NCBI RefSeq assembly: GCF_019670125.1
Contig: NZ_AP023033.1
Coordinates: forward strand, 2,469,001 to 2,533,000
DNA: 64,000 nt
Source: Agarivorans aestuarii
Lineage (GTDB): Bacteria > Pseudomonadota > Gammaproteobacteria > Enterobacterales > Celerinatantimonadaceae
Direction of reading: 5' to 3'
The notes beneath the pieces were generated by a model. That model was given only the letters and a program-made list of their open reading frames with translations, searched no databases and was not told the origin of the DNA. Positions within the stretch are counted from its first letter, which is position 1. Every line of letters starts with the position of its first letter. The position numbers and the translations under genes were made by a program. Below, piece by piece: positions 1 to 8,545 of the stretch.

Positions 1-1526
1 ACCACGATAAAGTTTTCAGGATTGCGGTAACCAGGCAAACCCTCTTCATTTATATTTGGCGCGGCTTGCATGTTGTTATTACACATAACCCAGTAAGCGT
101 TCAGCTTGCCGTCTTTAAGCATACGGTTCTGCAATACAGCGTGGTAACCAGGTTTAGGCGGAATGGTTCCTTCTGGTAGCTTCCAAATGTCTTCTGCAAT
201 TTTGCGGTGTTTTGGATTAGCCACTACCATATCAGCTGGCAAGCGATGCGAGAAAGTACCCACTTCACGGGCGGTACCACATGCAGATGGCTGGCCAGTT
301 AGTGAGAATGGGCTGTTGCCAGGCTCTGAGATTTTACCGGTTAACAAGTGAATGTTGTACACCGAGTTGTTTGCCCATACCCCACGAGTATGTTGGTTAA
401 AGCCCATGGTCCAGTACGAAGTGACTTTAACATTTGGATCGGCATAATCTTTCGCTAGCGCTTCCAATTTCTCGGCAGGTACGCCAGAAAGCTTCGCCAC
501 CGCTTCGACATTATAATCTTGCAAAAATTCGCGATATTCGTCGAAACTCATATCGGTCATTTTTCCTGAATCAGGGTTAGCCGCAGCTTTTTGTAATGGA
601 TGCTCTGGACGTAGTCCGTAGCCAATATCTGTTTCACCGCGTTTGAAGTGAGTATGTTTGTTTACAAAGTCCCAATTAACTTTGTCATTCTCGATGATGT
701 AGTGCGCGATGTAGTTAAGAATTGCCAAATCGGTTTGTGGCGTAAACACCATGCCGTTATCAGCTAATTCAAAGCTGCGATGTTCAAAGGTAGACAGTAC
801 GTGAACTTTAACGTGTGGCGCAGACAAGCGGCGATCGGTTAAGCGAGACCACAAAATTGGATGCATTTCAGCCATGTTTGAGCCCCAAAGCACAAACGAA
901 TCTGCAGCTTCAAGGTCATCGTAACAGCCCATAGGCTCATCAATACCGAAGGTGCGCATAAAACCACCAACAGCCGAAGCCATACAGTGACGCGCATTAG
1001 GGTCGATGTTGTTAGTTAAAAAACCGGCTTTATGAAGTTTAGCAGCAGCGTAACCTTCCCAAACGGTCCATTGGCCAGAGCCAAACATACCTACTGAAGT
1101 TGGCCCCTTATCGGCAAGTGCTTTTTTCCACTTCTCAGCCATAATATCGAAGGCTTGATCCCAAGATACTGGAGCAAATTCGCCATTTTTATCAAACTTG
1201 CCGTCTTTCATCCGTAACAAGGGCGTTGTTAAGCGGTCTTTGCCGTACATGATCTTAGAAAGGAAGTAACCCTTAATACAGTTAAGGCCTTTGTTCACTG
1301 GAGATTCTGGGTCACCTTGGGTGGCAACCACTTTGCCGTTTTGAGACCCCACTAATACGCTACAGCCAGTACCACAAAAACGACAAGGAGCTTTATCCCA
1401 TTTCACTTTTGTTTCTTCTGACGAAGTAATTAAGTTGGTGGCACTTGCTGGCAAACTAATACCGGCAACGGTGGCTGCGGCACTTACCGCATTCGCTTTA
1501 ACAAACTGTCGGCGAGTCCATTTCAT
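1..1526 (-). CDS. napA: Periplasmic nitrate reductase catalytic subunit NapA (3' end outside window)
   Basis: Molybdopterin (bis-MGD) and [4Fe-4S] nitrate reductase that reduces nitrate to nitrite in the periplasm. The first 508 codons are visible; the gene continues past the left edge. The N-terminus [13 protein letters not shown] is a twin-arginine (Tat) signal, followed by an [14 protein letters not shown] stretch. The mature N-terminus has the iron-sulphur cysteines in CRFCGTGC and, further on, [12 protein letters not shown]. The segment NARHCMAS carries the expected molybdenum-ligand cysteine. The ATG overlaps the napD stop as ATGA, so the two are translationally coupled. Order napF-napD-napA matches the enteric and Vibrio operons; napB and napC would be expected beyond the window (inference). 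Confidence 0.97.
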   Translation of the reverse strand, partial: MKWTRRQFVKANAVSAAATVAGISLPASATNLITSSEETKVKWDKAPCRFCGTGCSVLVGSQNGKVVATQGDPESPVNKGLNCIKGYFLSKIMYGKDRLTTPLLRMKDGKFDKNGEFAPVSWDQAFDIMAEKWKKALADKGPTSVGMFGSGQWTVWEGYAAAKLHKAGFLTNNIDPNARHCMASAVGGFMRTFGIDEPMGCYDDLEAADSFVLWGSNMAEMHPILWSRLTDRRLSAPHVKVHVLSTFEHRSFELADNGMVFTPQTDLAILNYIAHYIIENDKVNWDFVNKHTHFKRGETDIGYGLRPEHPLQKAAANPDSGKMTDMSFDEYREFLQDYNVEAVAKLSGVPAEKLEALAKDYADPNVKVTSYWTMGFNQHTRGVWANNSVYNIHLLTGKISEPGNSPFSLTGQPSACGTAREVGTFSHRLPADMVVANPKHRKIAEDIWKLPEGTIPPKPGYHAVLQNRMLKDGKLNAYWVMCNNNMQAAPNINEEGLPGYRNPENFIV

Positions 1527-1783
1527 GATACTTCCTCATTAGCTGGTTCAAATTGGTGAAATACTAGGTTGCTGCTTAGTACTGCTTCCAATTTTCCGAT
1601 GTCTTCTAGGGTGGTGACGATGTTATTGCGTGTCTGACTTTCGATAGAAACAACGATTTTCCCCTCGGGGTTAAAACCGTGTACTTCTAGTCCTTCCAGA
1701 TCGCTAATTTGGTCGATGACTTCTTTAATACGGTCTGGTTGGCACAACACCACCGCACTACTAATATGGTACTCTTCGTTCAT
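1523..1783 (-). CDS. napD: NapD, Tat-signal-binding chaperone for NapA
   Basis: A small cytoplasmic protein of 86 residues, the usual NapD size, with the family opening ([14 protein letters not shown]) and a ferredoxin-like fold pattern. In the family NapD binds the twin-arginine signal of NapA and holds back export until the cofactor is in place. It overlaps napF at its start (ATGA) and napA at its end (ATGA), so napF, napD and napA form a coupled series. Confidence 0.95.
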   Translation of the reverse strand: MNEEYHISSAVVLCQPDRIKEVIDQISDLEGLEVHGFNPEGKIVVSIESQTRNNIVTTLEDIGKLEAVLSSNLVFHQFEPANEEVS

Positions 1784-2268
1784 CCAACTTCCTTTATTTC
1801 AATGGCTTGGCTTGGACATACTGAAATACAAGCACCGCAACTGTTGCAGTGCTCAGAATTAATTTTTACCTCTGCTTTTCCCGCTAGTAATGGCTTAATG
1901 CTAATGGCCCTTTGCTCACAGGAATCACTACACGTTCGGCAATAAACACCGTTTTGTGCCAGACACTTAGAGGCATTAACGTCAACAGAATTAGACCAAG
2001 CAGGTTGCTGCTTCGGGTGAAACAAAGACTCGGGGCAAGACGTTGCACAGTCGTAACAAAATGTGCACTCACCTTTGGTGAAATCAACTGCTGGAAAACC
2101 GCCATTACCCTTAACAATAATCTGTTCAGGGCATGCTTTGACGCATTCTCCACATTGCGTACAACCAGACTCTATTGTCTTCTGTAACCAAGGTAGAGAG
2201 TGATGTTGTTTACTGCGAAGCGCTTTGTTAGTACTAAACATACGACGTTTAGACAGGTCTACAGACAT
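1780..2268 (-). CDS. napF: NapF, ferredoxin-type protein of the nap operon
   Basis: A cytoplasmic iron-sulphur protein of 162 residues. Cysteine groups of the form CxxCxxCxxxCP are visible: CTQCGECVKACP, CTFCYDCATSCP and CNSCGACISVCP. NapF interacts with NapA and is thought to help its cofactor maturation in the cytoplasm. It is first in the operon, with ribosome binding site AAGGAAAACTG just before the ATG. The FNR and NarP-type boxes at 2363-2405 lie upstream. The downstream napD start overlaps its stop codon. Confidence 0.94.
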   Translation of the reverse strand: MSVDLSKRRMFSTNKALRSKQHHSLPWLQKTIESGCTQCGECVKACPEQIIVKGNGGFPAVDFTKGECTFCYDCATSCPESLFHPKQQPAWSNSVDVNASKCLAQNGVYCRTCSDSCEQRAISIKPLLAGKAEVKINSEHCNSCGACISVCPSQAIEIKEVG

Positions 2269-2362
2269 CAGTTTTCCTTACGAAATCAGGCTTTAACATT
2301 ACTGGTAAAACCACCCTAAATTTCTTGGGGTTAAGCGTAAATTTTATTAACAATCAAAAACA

Positions 2363-2378
2363 TACCCCTTAAGGGGTG
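2363..2378 (-). promoter_or_regulatory. NarL/NarP 7-2-7 binding site for the nap operon
   Basis: TACCCCT-TA-AGGGGTG is a near-perfect 7-2-7 inverted repeat of the NarL/NarP heptamer (TACYYMT). NarP binds this arrangement, and narQ-narP lie 3 kb away. The site sits about 95 nt upstream of napF and 28 nt (centre to centre) from the FNR box. Confidence 0.8.
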
Positions 2379-2391
2379 TTTGCTCAAATGA

Positions 2392-2405
2392 TTGATTTAG
2401 ATCAA
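2392..2405 (-). promoter_or_regulatory. FNR box for the nap operon
   Basis: TTGAT-TTAG-ATCAA is a perfect match to the FNR consensus TTGAT-N4-ATCAA. It lies upstream of the NarP-type box, the same order as in the E. coli nap promoter, where FNR (anaerobiosis) and NarP (nitrate) act together. On the minus strand TAAAAT at 2346-2341 could be the -10, which would place the FNR centre near -63. Confidence 0.85.
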
Positions 2406-2410
2406 GTATA

Positions 2411-2432
2411 GTGCGTGATTTCTATCACGCAC
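2411..2432 (-). terminator. Hairpin after moaA
   Basis: A perfect 9-bp stem (GTGCGTGAT / ATCACGCAC) with a 4-nt loop begins 7 nt after the moaA stop codon. No long U-run follows, so it is a weak or structure-only terminator. It separates moaA from the nap promoter, whose FNR box begins 6 nt further on. Confidence 0.55.
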
Positions 2433-2438
2433 TAAAAC

Positions 2439-3413
2439 TTATCCGCCTATTGATGCGAGATGTGGAGTAGCGCCGGTATTACCGTCGTGAAGGAAATGAC
2501 TAACTTTTTTAGTTTGTAATGCATCTTCAATACGCTTACTTAATACGTCTATTTGAGATGGGTTTTGCAGTAAGTCGCGGAGCTCTACTCCCTCTTCCCC
2601 AAATAAACACAAATGCAGTTTACCTTGAGAAGAAATGCGTAGGCGATTACAGGTAGCACAAAAATCCTTGGAATAAGGCATGATAAGGCCAATTTTGCCG
2701 GCGTAATCAGGGTGCTGAAAGACTTGAGCAGGCCCAGCGTTATGCGCTCGAATTTGCTGCTCCCAACCTTCGTTGAGTAGCAGTTGTTTAAATCCAGAGC
2801 CAGCAACATGATGTTTGTGGAAATAATCGGGCTGATCACCCATTTGCATTAACTCAATGAAACGGACTTCAACCGGGCGGTCTTTAATCCACTCCAAATA
2901 CTTTCGAAAGTTTTGCTGGGCCATCTGCTTTATGAGCACAGCATTGAGTTTTACCGCAGTAAAGTCTTGCTCTAGTGCTGCATCAATTCCGGCCATCACT
3001 TTAGTGAAAGTTTTGGTACCGGTGATTAACTCAAACTGACGTGGATCTAAACTATCAACACTTACATTTACATGAGTAAGCCCCGCATTACGCCAGCGCT
3101 TAGCGTTATTCGCCAGTTTAAAGCCGTTGGTAGTCATCGCAAGTTGCTGAATGCCGGTAGTATTTGCGCATACTTCCATGATCTCGACTAAATCTTTTCT
3201 TAGGCTTGGTTCTCCGCCGGTAAGACGAATTTTGTTTGTGCCTAATTTAGCGAAGCATTCAGCAAGCTGAGCTATCTCAGATAAATTGAGATTACTATGG
3301 GGCGTTTCGCAATGATAACCATCAGGTAAGCAATAGTTACATTTGAAGTTACATTCGTCGGTAAGCGACAAACGCAAATAGAAAAATTTTCGGGAAAATG
3401 AATCCGATAACAT
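2439..3413 (-). CDS. moaA: GTP 3',8-cyclase MoaA
   Basis: Radical SAM enzyme for the first step of molybdenum cofactor synthesis (GTP to 3',8-cyclo-7,8-dihydro-GTP, with MoaC completing cPMP). It has 324 residues, the usual size. The SAM-cluster cysteines are C21, C25 and C28 (CNFKCNYC), followed by the LTGGEPSLRKD motif. The second cluster lies in CATCNRLRISSQGKLHLC. The C-terminal Gly-Gly needed for activity is present (ASIGG). Ribosome binding site GGAAAGG lies upstream. It stands alone next to nap, whose NapA needs the cofactor; the other moa genes are not in the window. Confidence 0.95.
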   Translation of the reverse strand: MLSDSFSRKFFYLRLSLTDECNFKCNYCLPDGYHCETPHSNLNLSEIAQLAECFAKLGTNKIRLTGGEPSLRKDLVEIMEVCANTTGIQQLAMTTNGFKLANNAKRWRNAGLTHVNVSVDSLDPRQFELITGTKTFTKVMAGIDAALEQDFTAVKLNAVLIKQMAQQNFRKYLEWIKDRPVEVRFIELMQMGDQPDYFHKHHVAGSGFKQLLLNEGWEQQIRAHNAGPAQVFQHPDYAGKIGLIMPYSKDFCATCNRLRISSQGKLHLCLFGEEGVELRDLLQNPSQIDVLSKRIEDALQTKKVSHFLHDGNTGATPHLASIGG

Positions 3414-3427
3414 AAATCAACCTTTCC

Positions 3428-3500
3428 AAATGCGGGAGGCAAAGCCATTTCTGAACTCTACCCTGCTTAGTCGATGCTAAGGGCCTAAACGCCATATCAT
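3428..3500 (-). promoter_or_regulatory. Possible molybdenum-cofactor riboswitch in the moaA leader
   Basis: The moaA leader, read on the minus strand, contains ATGGCTTTGCCTCCCG, which resembles from memory the conserved 3' part of the Moco RNA motif that precedes moaA in many gammaproteobacteria. It lies within an AAATG/CATTT stem, and a CTTAG/CTAAG hairpin lies upstream. I could not fold or score it; the match is by eye and the ends are approximate. Confidence 0.3.
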
Positions 3501-3559
3501 TGTGACTTAGGTCGATTTAGACTTCGGTGATACTTTAATGCTATGCAATAAATCTTAAT

Positions 3560-3589
3560 TTGTTAAGTGCTTTCTTAAACGGTTACACT
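3560..3589 (+). promoter_or_regulatory. Possible narQ promoter
   Basis: TTGTTA and TACACT, 18 nt apart, lie 50 nt before the narQ start. Each hexamer matches the sigma-70 consensus at four of six positions. Only a modest candidate. Confidence 0.3.
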
Positions 3590-3639
3590 TGCTTTGTGAT
3601 ATTAGTTGGATAAGCTTGTTGAATTAAAAGGACTTATTT

Positions 3640-5328
3640 TTGAAACGTTTTTTTGGTAAACGCTCGATTGGCACAGCGGTAATCCGCTTGTTAAGTGTGA
3701 TGATGTTTCTATTTGCCCTAGTGGCGATTGGCTCCTTAACCACATTAGTAAACAGTCTAAATGATGCAGAAGCGATAAATATTGCTGGGTCTTTGCGTAT
3801 GCAGAGTTATCGAATGGCACACGCCTTAAACGTTTACGACAAACAAGTAGAACGAAAAATGCAGCAGTTTGAGACCTCACTAAACAGTGATGCATTAACT
3901 AAGGCTGCAAAACACAACGATGTGATCGCGCAGCGTTACCTCGAAGTAAAACAACGTTGGGTACAGCTTAAACCTTTTGTTATCGAAAAGAACATTGATG
4001 AATTTGACCACGAGATCGTGGGATTTGTCGACCTAATCGACCAATTTGTAGCAGAAACTCAGTATAACTCCGAATCCAAAGTCTTCTCTCTTACCCTGCT
4101 TCAATTAATCGCTTTTGCCATCATTACATTTATCGCTGTTTATACCCTTTGTTACATTCAACGAAATATTTCAAAACCCATTTACCGATTGGTAGAAGCG
4201 GCCAAACAAGTGCAACAGGGTGATTTTAAAATATCAGTCCCAACTACCTATGCCAGTATTGAAATGGAAACCTTGGCCAAGGGCATAATGTCTATGTCGC
4301 AAGACTTAGATCACTCTTACCAAACCCTTGAAAACCAGGTTAAAGCTAAAACCAAAGAACTACGCCGTGCCAACCGCGATTTAAACTTCTTATATAACCT
4401 AGAGCAAACTCTGTTTAACAGTACCCTAAATGAAGAGCATTTAGAGCAGTCGCTAAAGTTACTTTGCGAAACTCTAGGAATAGAGGGTGCCAAACTATAC
4501 ATCGACAAGTTAGACATAGAGGTAGAGTTACAGCACCAAAATGTGCAATTTGAAGAACCAATATCTTTACAACTTAACCAAGAGCAATACGGCTCTTTAC
4601 AGTTGCCAACGGTCCCTCAAGACAGAGCGGCGATTGTTACCAGTTACTGCCGCACCGTGACAAAAGTTCTGCGTTTTGAACAAAGCTTGTTACAAAAACA
4701 AAAATTGTTGCTAATGGAAGAACGCGCCACTATTGCTCGAGAGTTACACGACTCCTTGGCTCAAACCTTATCTTACTTAAAAATTCAAACTAGCTTATTA
4801 CAACGCCAACTTAAGCAAACTCCCTGCGATTGCCAACAAAGCATGGAGATTAGTGAAGAAATACAATCGGTACTAAGTGCGGCATACATCCAACTGAGAG
4901 AGTTACTTTCTACCTTCCGCTTAACCATTAAAAGTGCCCTGTTAGTTGAATCACTACAAGTATTAGTAGAAGAGTTAAACACCCAGAACTCTCAAGTCAT
5001 TGAACTTGAGACAAATATATCAAACGATATGGTTGAAGCTGATAAGCAAATTCACATAATACAAATTGTTCGAGAAGCGATCATAAACGCTTTAAAACAT
5101 GCTGACTGTGATAAAATTTGGGTTAAATGTGTTGGCGACTCTGAGCTTATTTCTGTTGAAGTAGCAGATAACGGCTTACAGGGCGGCAAACTAAAACAAG
5201 TTAACGACCATTACGGACTGCAAATTATGCAAGAACGTGCTCAGCGTTTAGATGGAGATATTCGTTTTGAGCAATCGTTGTCCGGTGGTGTTTCGGTAAA
5301 ACTCACCTTTCCTAGAAAGAGTAATTAA
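3640..5328 (+). CDS. narQ: Nitrate/nitrite sensor histidine kinase NarQ
   Basis: Membrane sensor that phosphorylates NarP in response to nitrate or nitrite. Residues 14-37 form the first membrane helix. The periplasmic P-box follows at about 42-60 and includes GSLRMQSYRMA, the ligand-binding signature of NarX/NarQ. A second helix lies at 151-173, then HAMP (about 174-225), a coiled-coil/GAF-like region, and a HisKA_3 domain with H370 in ARELHDSLAQTL. The HATPase domain ends the protein. The start is TTG, supported by AAGGA 7 nt upstream; no ATG fits. narP follows after 14 nt, so the pair is an operon. Confidence 0.93.
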   Translation: MKRFFGKRSIGTAVIRLLSVMMFLFALVAIGSLTTLVNSLNDAEAINIAGSLRMQSYRMAHALNVYDKQVERKMQQFETSLNSDALTKAAKHNDVIAQRYLEVKQRWVQLKPFVIEKNIDEFDHEIVGFVDLIDQFVAETQYNSESKVFSLTLLQLIAFAIITFIAVYTLCYIQRNISKPIYRLVEAAKQVQQGDFKISVPTTYASIEMETLAKGIMSMSQDLDHSYQTLENQVKAKTKELRRANRDLNFLYNLEQTLFNSTLNEEHLEQSLKLLCETLGIEGAKLYIDKLDIEVELQHQNVQFEEPISLQLNQEQYGSLQLPTVPQDRAAIVTSYCRTVTKVLRFEQSLLQKQKLLLMEERATIARELHDSLAQTLSYLKIQTSLLQRQLKQTPCDCQQSMEISEEIQSVLSAAYIQLRELLSTFRLTIKSALLVESLQVLVEELNTQNSQVIELETNISNDMVEADKQIHIIQIVREAIINALKHADCDKIWVKCVGDSELISVEVADNGLQGGKLKQVNDHYGLQIMQERAQRLDGDIRFEQSLSGGVSVKLTFPRKSN

Positions 5329-5342
5329 GGATCTTGCAAGCT

Positions 5343-5978
5343 ATGAGCGACCCAATCAACATTCTTGTTGTAGATGACCACCCGTTAATGCGTAAAGGCA
5401 TTGTGCAGTTTTTGAGCATCGAACCTGAGTTTAACGTTGTTGCTGAAGCAGGCAGCGGTGCTCTGGCCGTAGAACTTTGCAGCGAGCTAGAACCCGACGT
5501 GGTGCTATTAGACTTGAACATGAAGGGCTTATCAGGCTTAGATACTTTAAAACTGCTTCGTGAAAAACAGGTTAGCTCTACCATCATTATTCTCACCGTG
5601 TCAGATTCAAAGCAAGACGTTATTAATCTAATTAACGCTGGGGCCGACGGCTACTTGCTTAAGGATATGGAACCTGAGCAGTTGCACGAACAACTAAAAC
5701 AAGCTGCAGCCGGTAAACAAGTTTTAAGTGAAGAGCTAATGCCCTTCCTTAGCTGTTTGCACGAAACTGACGAATTTGCCGAGAAACTAGAATCCGTTAC
5801 CAAACGTGAACTACAAACGCTTAACGAGATTGCTAAAGGCGCTAGTAACCGCGAAGTAGCATCAACGCTGAAAATTACCGAAGGAACGGTGAAAGTGCAT
5901 GTGAAAAGTCTATTACGCAAGCTTAATGCAAAATCACGAGTAGAACTCACCGTGATGTATCTTGAGCATATAGCTTAA
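5343..5978 (+). CDS. narP: Nitrate/nitrite response regulator NarP
   Basis: NarL-family response regulator of 211 residues. The receiver domain shows the acidic pair D11-D12, phospho-acceptor D57 (VVLLDLNMKG) and K107. A LuxR/FixJ helix-turn-helix makes up the C-terminal third (LTKRELQTLNEIAKGASNRE onward). ATG at 5343 is preferred to an in-frame TTG at 5334, because the AAGGA at 5327-5331 is only 2 nt from the TTG. NarP is chosen over NarL because the partner is NarQ and the linked target is nap with a 7-2-7 box. Confidence 0.9.
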   Translation: MSDPINILVVDDHPLMRKGIVQFLSIEPEFNVVAEAGSGALAVELCSELEPDVVLLDLNMKGLSGLDTLKLLREKQVSSTIIILTVSDSKQDVINLINAGADGYLLKDMEPEQLHEQLKQAAAGKQVLSEELMPFLSCLHETDEFAEKLESVTKRELQTLNEIAKGASNREVASTLKITEGTVKVHVKSLLRKLNAKSRVELTVMYLEHIA

Positions 5979-5983
5979 TTATT

Positions 5984-6214
5984 ATGATTAACGCGCTACT
6001 TATAAGCGAAGCCGCTTGCCTTTTTTTGGCGATGAGCTTCGCATTAAGGGCGATGTTTTTGCACGCAAAACGCCATCAAGACTGGTTAAACCCTTTAAGA
6101 ATGTTTTTTAAACCGGTTAACCATCTAAACGCTGACGAATATTCTCTGATCAGATGGGCAGTCTACGCCCTAGTAAGCTGCGTAGCTTTAGACGTACTTA
6201 GACACTTGAAATAA
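5984..6214 (+). CDS. Small membrane protein downstream of narP
   Basis: A 76-residue protein, not recognised. It has one hydrophobic helix near the N-terminus (about 3-24) and another near the C-terminus (about 58-71), with a basic segment between. It begins 5 nt after the narP stop, has no clear ribosome binding site of its own, and ends against a strong terminator, so it is probably read and translated along with narQ-narP. Lying inside the operon favours a real gene. Confidence 0.65.
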   Translation: MINALLISEAACLFLAMSFALRAMFLHAKRHQDWLNPLRMFFKPVNHLNADEYSLIRWAVYALVSCVALDVLRHLK

Positions 6215-6240
6215 AAAAAGCGGCTTACGCCGCTTTTTTT
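6213..6240. terminator. Bidirectional terminator between the narQP operon and ygiQ
   Basis: Stem AGCGGC / GCCGCT (6219-6224, 6229-6234) with a TTAC loop, preceded by seven A and followed by seven T. It can serve both converging transcripts. Confidence 0.9.
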
Positions 6241-6241
6241 A

Positions 6242-8380
6242 TTAACGCGTTTGCTTGAACTGTTTGTTAGTAAAACGTGTTGCAGCAAAGTTGCTGTTTT
6301 TCGCCCCTTTGTAACCACGATTACCAGCACCACGACCACCGCGCTTATTATCTGCAGGCACTAAATGATGCAAGCCGCTGCCAATAAGCTTAGTTAAGCC
6401 CATATTGGTTAAGCCTTCTCGAATAATTGGCCAGTTTTTTTCATCATGATAACGCAGTAAGGCTTTATGCAAGCGACGCTGACGGCCCTTCTTGGCTACC
6501 GATACACGCTCGCTAGTATGACTCACCTTATGCAGCGGATTACGCTCGGTGTGATACATAGTTGTAGCGTTAGCAAGCGGTGATGGATAGAAGTTCTGTA
6601 CCTGATCAAGTCGAAATTTGTTCTTCTTCAACCACAATGCCAGTGTCACCATGTCTTCATCTTTAGTGCCAGGATGCGCCGAGATAAAATAAGGGATCAA
6701 GTACTGCTTTTTACCGGCCTCTTTCGAGTATTTATCAAACAGCTCTTTAAACTTATGATAAGTGCCCATACCCGGTTTCATCATCTTAGATAACGGGCCT
6801 TCCTCAGTATGCTCTGGCGCAATTTTTAGGTAGCCACCAACGTGGTGTAACGCGAGTTCCTTAACGTAACGAGGGTCTTCAATGGCAAGGTCGTAACGCA
6901 CACCAGAAGCAATAAGAATCTTTTTGATCCCTTCCACCTTTCGAGCCCTACGATACAGGTCGATAGTTGGTGTATGGTCGGTATCCATGTGATGACAAAT
7001 AGTCGGATAAACACAAGACAAGCGGCGACAAGTTTCTTCGGCTTTTGGGCTTTTACAATTTAGTCGATACATATTGGCCGTTGGGCCACCTAAATCAGAA
7101 ATAACGCCTGTAAATCCAGGAACTTGATCTCTGATCTGCTCGATCTCGTTGATGATGGAATCTTCTGAGCGGCTTTGAATAATTCGCCCTTCGTGCTCGG
7201 TAATTGAACAGAAAGTACAACCACCATAACAACCACGCATGATGTTAATTGAAAACTTAATCATGTCGTAGGCAGGGATCTTAGCTTTGCCGTAACTTGG
7301 GTGCGGCACACGCTGATAAGGCAAACCAAACACGCCATCCATATCTTCAGTGCTTAACGGCAACGCAGGAGGGTTAAGCCAAACAATTCTATCGCCATGG
7401 CGCTGAGCTAATGCTCGGGCACAGCCTGGGTTAGTTTCTAAGTGGAAAATCCGAGAAGCATGGGCGTAAAGCACTTGGTTAACTTTAACTTGCTCAAACG
7501 CCGGCAAATTAATATATACGTTTTCCCAAGGGCGTTTCTTTTCCAATTGCACAACAATCGGTTTAGCTTGCTCGGCTTCTTTGGGGTCAACTGTCTCGGC
7601 CTCTTTACTCGAACAGCTTTCCTCTATTTCGGCATACGGGCTAGGAATAGGGTCAATTTTTCCAGGCTTATCTAGATGGCTTGAATCTAAGCCACTCCAA
7701 CCGGGCAACGCTTCTTTACGAATAATCGCCGTTCCACGAACATCATTTAGTTCGCTAATTGCCTCACCTTGGCTAAGGCGGTGTGCGACTTCGACCAAAG
7801 GACGCTCAGCATTCCCGTAGATAAGCAGCTCTGCTTTTGCATCAAACAGTACCGAGCGACGCACTTTATCAGACCAGTAATCATAGTGGGCAATACGGCG
7901 TAAGCTTGCTTCTATTCCGCCAAGTACCACTGGCACATCTTTGTAGGCTTCTTTACAGCGTTGCGAATATACAATTACGGCGCGATCGGGGCGTTTCCCC
8001 CCTTCATTATTTGGCGTATAAGCATCGTCATGACGTAGCTTTCTGTCTGCCGTGTAGCGGTTGATCATCGAATCCATGTTGCCAGCAGTTACCCCAAAAA
8101 ATAAATTGGGCTTGCCTAGTTTCATAAAGGCATCTTTGCTGGTCCATTCTGGCTGAGCAATAATCCCAACCCTGAAGCCTTTAGCCTCTAACATACGGCC
8201 AATAACTGCCATGCCAAAGCTGGGGTGATCAACGTAAGCGTCACCGGTTACCAAAATAATGTCACAGCTATCCCAACCTAAGGTTTTCATTTCCTTACGT
8301 GACATAGGTAAGAATGGCGCAGCAGCACGCTGACGATTCACGCAAGTTTCAGGTTTAAATAGAGTTGGCGCAGTTTGCAT
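6242..8380 (-). CDS. ygiQ: YgiQ family radical SAM protein
   Basis: A 712-residue protein of the YgiQ family (UPF0313), whose reaction is unknown. The N-terminus has the family opening ([18 protein letters not shown]) and a B12-binding-like domain with [11 protein letters not shown]. The radical SAM cluster is C384, C388 and C391 ([10 protein letters not shown]). A basic, glycine-rich tail (residues 680-712) is probably flexible. Length and motifs are those of the complete protein. It appears monocistronic, with a terminator at 6213-6240. Confidence 0.93.
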   Translation of the reverse strand: MQTAPTLFKPETCVNRQRAAAPFLPMSRKEMKTLGWDSCDIILVTGDAYVDHPSFGMAVIGRMLEAKGFRVGIIAQPEWTSKDAFMKLGKPNLFFGVTAGNMDSMINRYTADRKLRHDDAYTPNNEGGKRPDRAVIVYSQRCKEAYKDVPVVLGGIEASLRRIAHYDYWSDKVRRSVLFDAKAELLIYGNAERPLVEVAHRLSQGEAISELNDVRGTAIIRKEALPGWSGLDSSHLDKPGKIDPIPSPYAEIEESCSSKEAETVDPKEAEQAKPIVVQLEKKRPWENVYINLPAFEQVKVNQVLYAHASRIFHLETNPGCARALAQRHGDRIVWLNPPALPLSTEDMDGVFGLPYQRVPHPSYGKAKIPAYDMIKFSINIMRGCYGGCTFCSITEHEGRIIQSRSEDSIINEIEQIRDQVPGFTGVISDLGGPTANMYRLNCKSPKAEETCRRLSCVYPTICHHMDTDHTPTIDLYRRARKVEGIKKILIASGVRYDLAIEDPRYVKELALHHVGGYLKIAPEHTEEGPLSKMMKPGMGTYHKFKELFDKYSKEAGKKQYLIPYFISAHPGTKDEDMVTLALWLKKNKFRLDQVQNFYPSPLANATTMYHTERNPLHKVSHTSERVSVAKKGRQRRLHKALLRYHDEKNWPIIREGLTNMGLTKLIGSGLHHLVPADNKRGGRGAGNRGYKGAKNSNFAATRFTNKQFKQTR

Positions 8381-8545
8381 AAAAATTGGTCTCGTAAAAT
8401 CAAGCGCGACATTATATACGTTATTTTAGTTGCTAGGAAACGGATTAACAGCAAGTTAACAATTACACGCTCTAGCTCTGTCAACTCGCTAGCTAAATGA
8501 TCACAAATAACCTAAAATTTCTTTTAATATTTAGCGAGTTACTTA

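Noticed and set aside
163-351. Short plus-strand frame opposite napA
   Set aside because: Antisense to napA, composition explained by the napA codons.
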